A stretch of DNA of 64,000 nucleotides from Pohlia nutans. Its lineage: Eukaryota; Streptophyta; Bryopsida; Bryales; Mniaceae. Where the stretch lies: positions 2,854,501-2,918,500 of the forward strand of contig CM040086.1 of NCBI GenBank assembly GCA_022496805.1, in the 5' to 3' direction. The notes beneath the pieces were generated by a model. That model saw only the letters and a list, made by a program, of their open reading frames with translations. It did not search any database and was not told where the DNA came from. Made by a program: the position numbers and the translations under genes. Positions 63,448-64,000 of the stretch are shown here, one piece after another (the stretch's first letter is position 1; each line of letters begins with the position of its first letter).

Positions 63448-64000
63448 TGTCGGGTAGAGAGGAGCGCGCTCTGAGAATTCGCGGGGAATCTGGCTGCGAC
63501 ACGATGACCAGATAGCTTGGGAGATCGGTCTTGTCTTCAATTCTTGTACTCTTCAAATCTTCAAATCTCTTCCCAGTCCTATCCTGCAATGGCTCTAAAA
63601 GGTTTAAGGGTAAGGGTGGGGTAATAAGAAACCACGGGCCTCGGACGGGTAAAACGGGACGGTCAGACCACGAGCTGAAACCGTCCGAAAGATGGTTCCT
63701 AAATTTCAAACCCACGGTGACCAGCAAACGTGCCTCACCGGTGGGAACAACATAAACACGACCGTGTGGGTGATCAATCCCACTTCGCCGCAACAAAGTT
63801 TACAAAACAAAATTGAAAACAACTAGCCTCCAAAACCGGCTGGGAATAACAATAAAAAACAACGAGCCTCCAAAACCGGCTAGGAACAACAATAAAAGAC
63901 AACGAGCCACAAGCCACAACACACAAATGTTCTCGTCTTCTTGTCTTGAAGTCTTCAAATCTTCTTCCTTTAAAGTCTCAAAGTGTTTAAAAACACAAAG
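63448..64000 (-). repeat. LTR 5, truncated by window end
   Basis: The first 553 bases of the LTR, in plus coordinates, are present. It shares GACGGTCAGACC with LTR 4. Whether the array ends after this LTR or continues cannot be seen. Confidence 0.88.

Larger units (their letters stand above)
32076..64000 (-). mobile_element. Head-to-tail Ty3/gypsy array, 7843-bp period, continues past window
   Basis: LTR and internal region alternate four times, and a fifth LTR begins at 63448. Unit starts are 32076, 39919, 47762, 55605 and 63448, exactly 7843 bp apart with no indels. Neighbouring units share one LTR, so this is not a set of independent insertions. Order on the minus strand is LTR, primer site, gag-protease, RT-RNase H-integrase, polypurine tract, LTR; integrase after RNase H places it in Ty3/gypsy. 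The left flank GACGT (32071-32075) should recur after the last LTR outside the window. Confidence 0.95.

Noticed and set aside
32076..64000. Array as a pure assembly artefact
   Set aside because: Units carry several private or shared variants in different combinations, which a copied contig would not. Long-read confirmation is still needed.

Overview
The window looks like nuclear DNA of a plant. The evidence is spliced genes with short exons and GT..AG introns, plant-type TE families (Stowaway, CACTA and PIF/Harbinger), TTTAGGG-like telomeric motifs, and AT-rich, repeat-filled intergenic DNA. I cannot fix the lineage. The Ty3 polymerase at the right has an unusual F-V-D-D active site followed by I-P-I-K-G. 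From memory I associate that style with non-seed streptophytes and fungi more than with flowering-plant families, but this is an unverified impression.

Layout. 0-2 kb: the 3' end of a spliced plus-strand gene. 2.4-2.6 kb: a Stowaway MITE. 2.9-6 kb: a PIF/Harbinger element with divergent ORFs, a Myb-like protein on the minus strand and a DDE transposase on the plus strand. Each ORF carries one inactivating lesion, and a 20-bp minisatellite lies between them. 6.3-8.3 kb: exon-like segments, one resembling the N-terminus of plant PHIP/BRWD WD40-bromodomain proteins, followed by degenerate tandem repeats. 9.35-9.63 kb: a CACTA-type MITE. 10.2-15.6 kb: the best host gene, which I read as 12 phase-compatible exons encoding about 688 aa with two N-terminal DUF2439/ZGRF1-like domains. 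Its first introns hold serial copies of the exon-1 tail plus splice donor.

16-31 kb: gene-poor, AT-rich DNA with many structured mobile remnants. These are a family of short-TIR elements flanked by TTAA or TTAG, a perfect CACTA MITE, a 1.36-kb foldback whose loop holds a retroelement fragment with a canonical initiator-Met primer site, and a 1.59-kb near-continuous palindrome.

32.1-64 kb: a head-to-tail array of one Ty3/gypsy element on the minus strand with an exact period of 7843 bp. It has four complete internal regions and five LTRs, the last cut by the window end, and adjacent units share an LTR. All eight long ORFs (gag-protease and RT-RNase H-integrase) are intact. The units differ at only a handful of sites that I could find, and those sites fall into conflicting groupings. 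That implies exchange between copies and argues against a simple assembly duplication. In each element, gag and protease are translated from the upstream ORF, and the polymerase and integrase from a second ORF in the -1 register. The LTRs carry a striking internal repeat of about five units at exactly 179-bp spacing.
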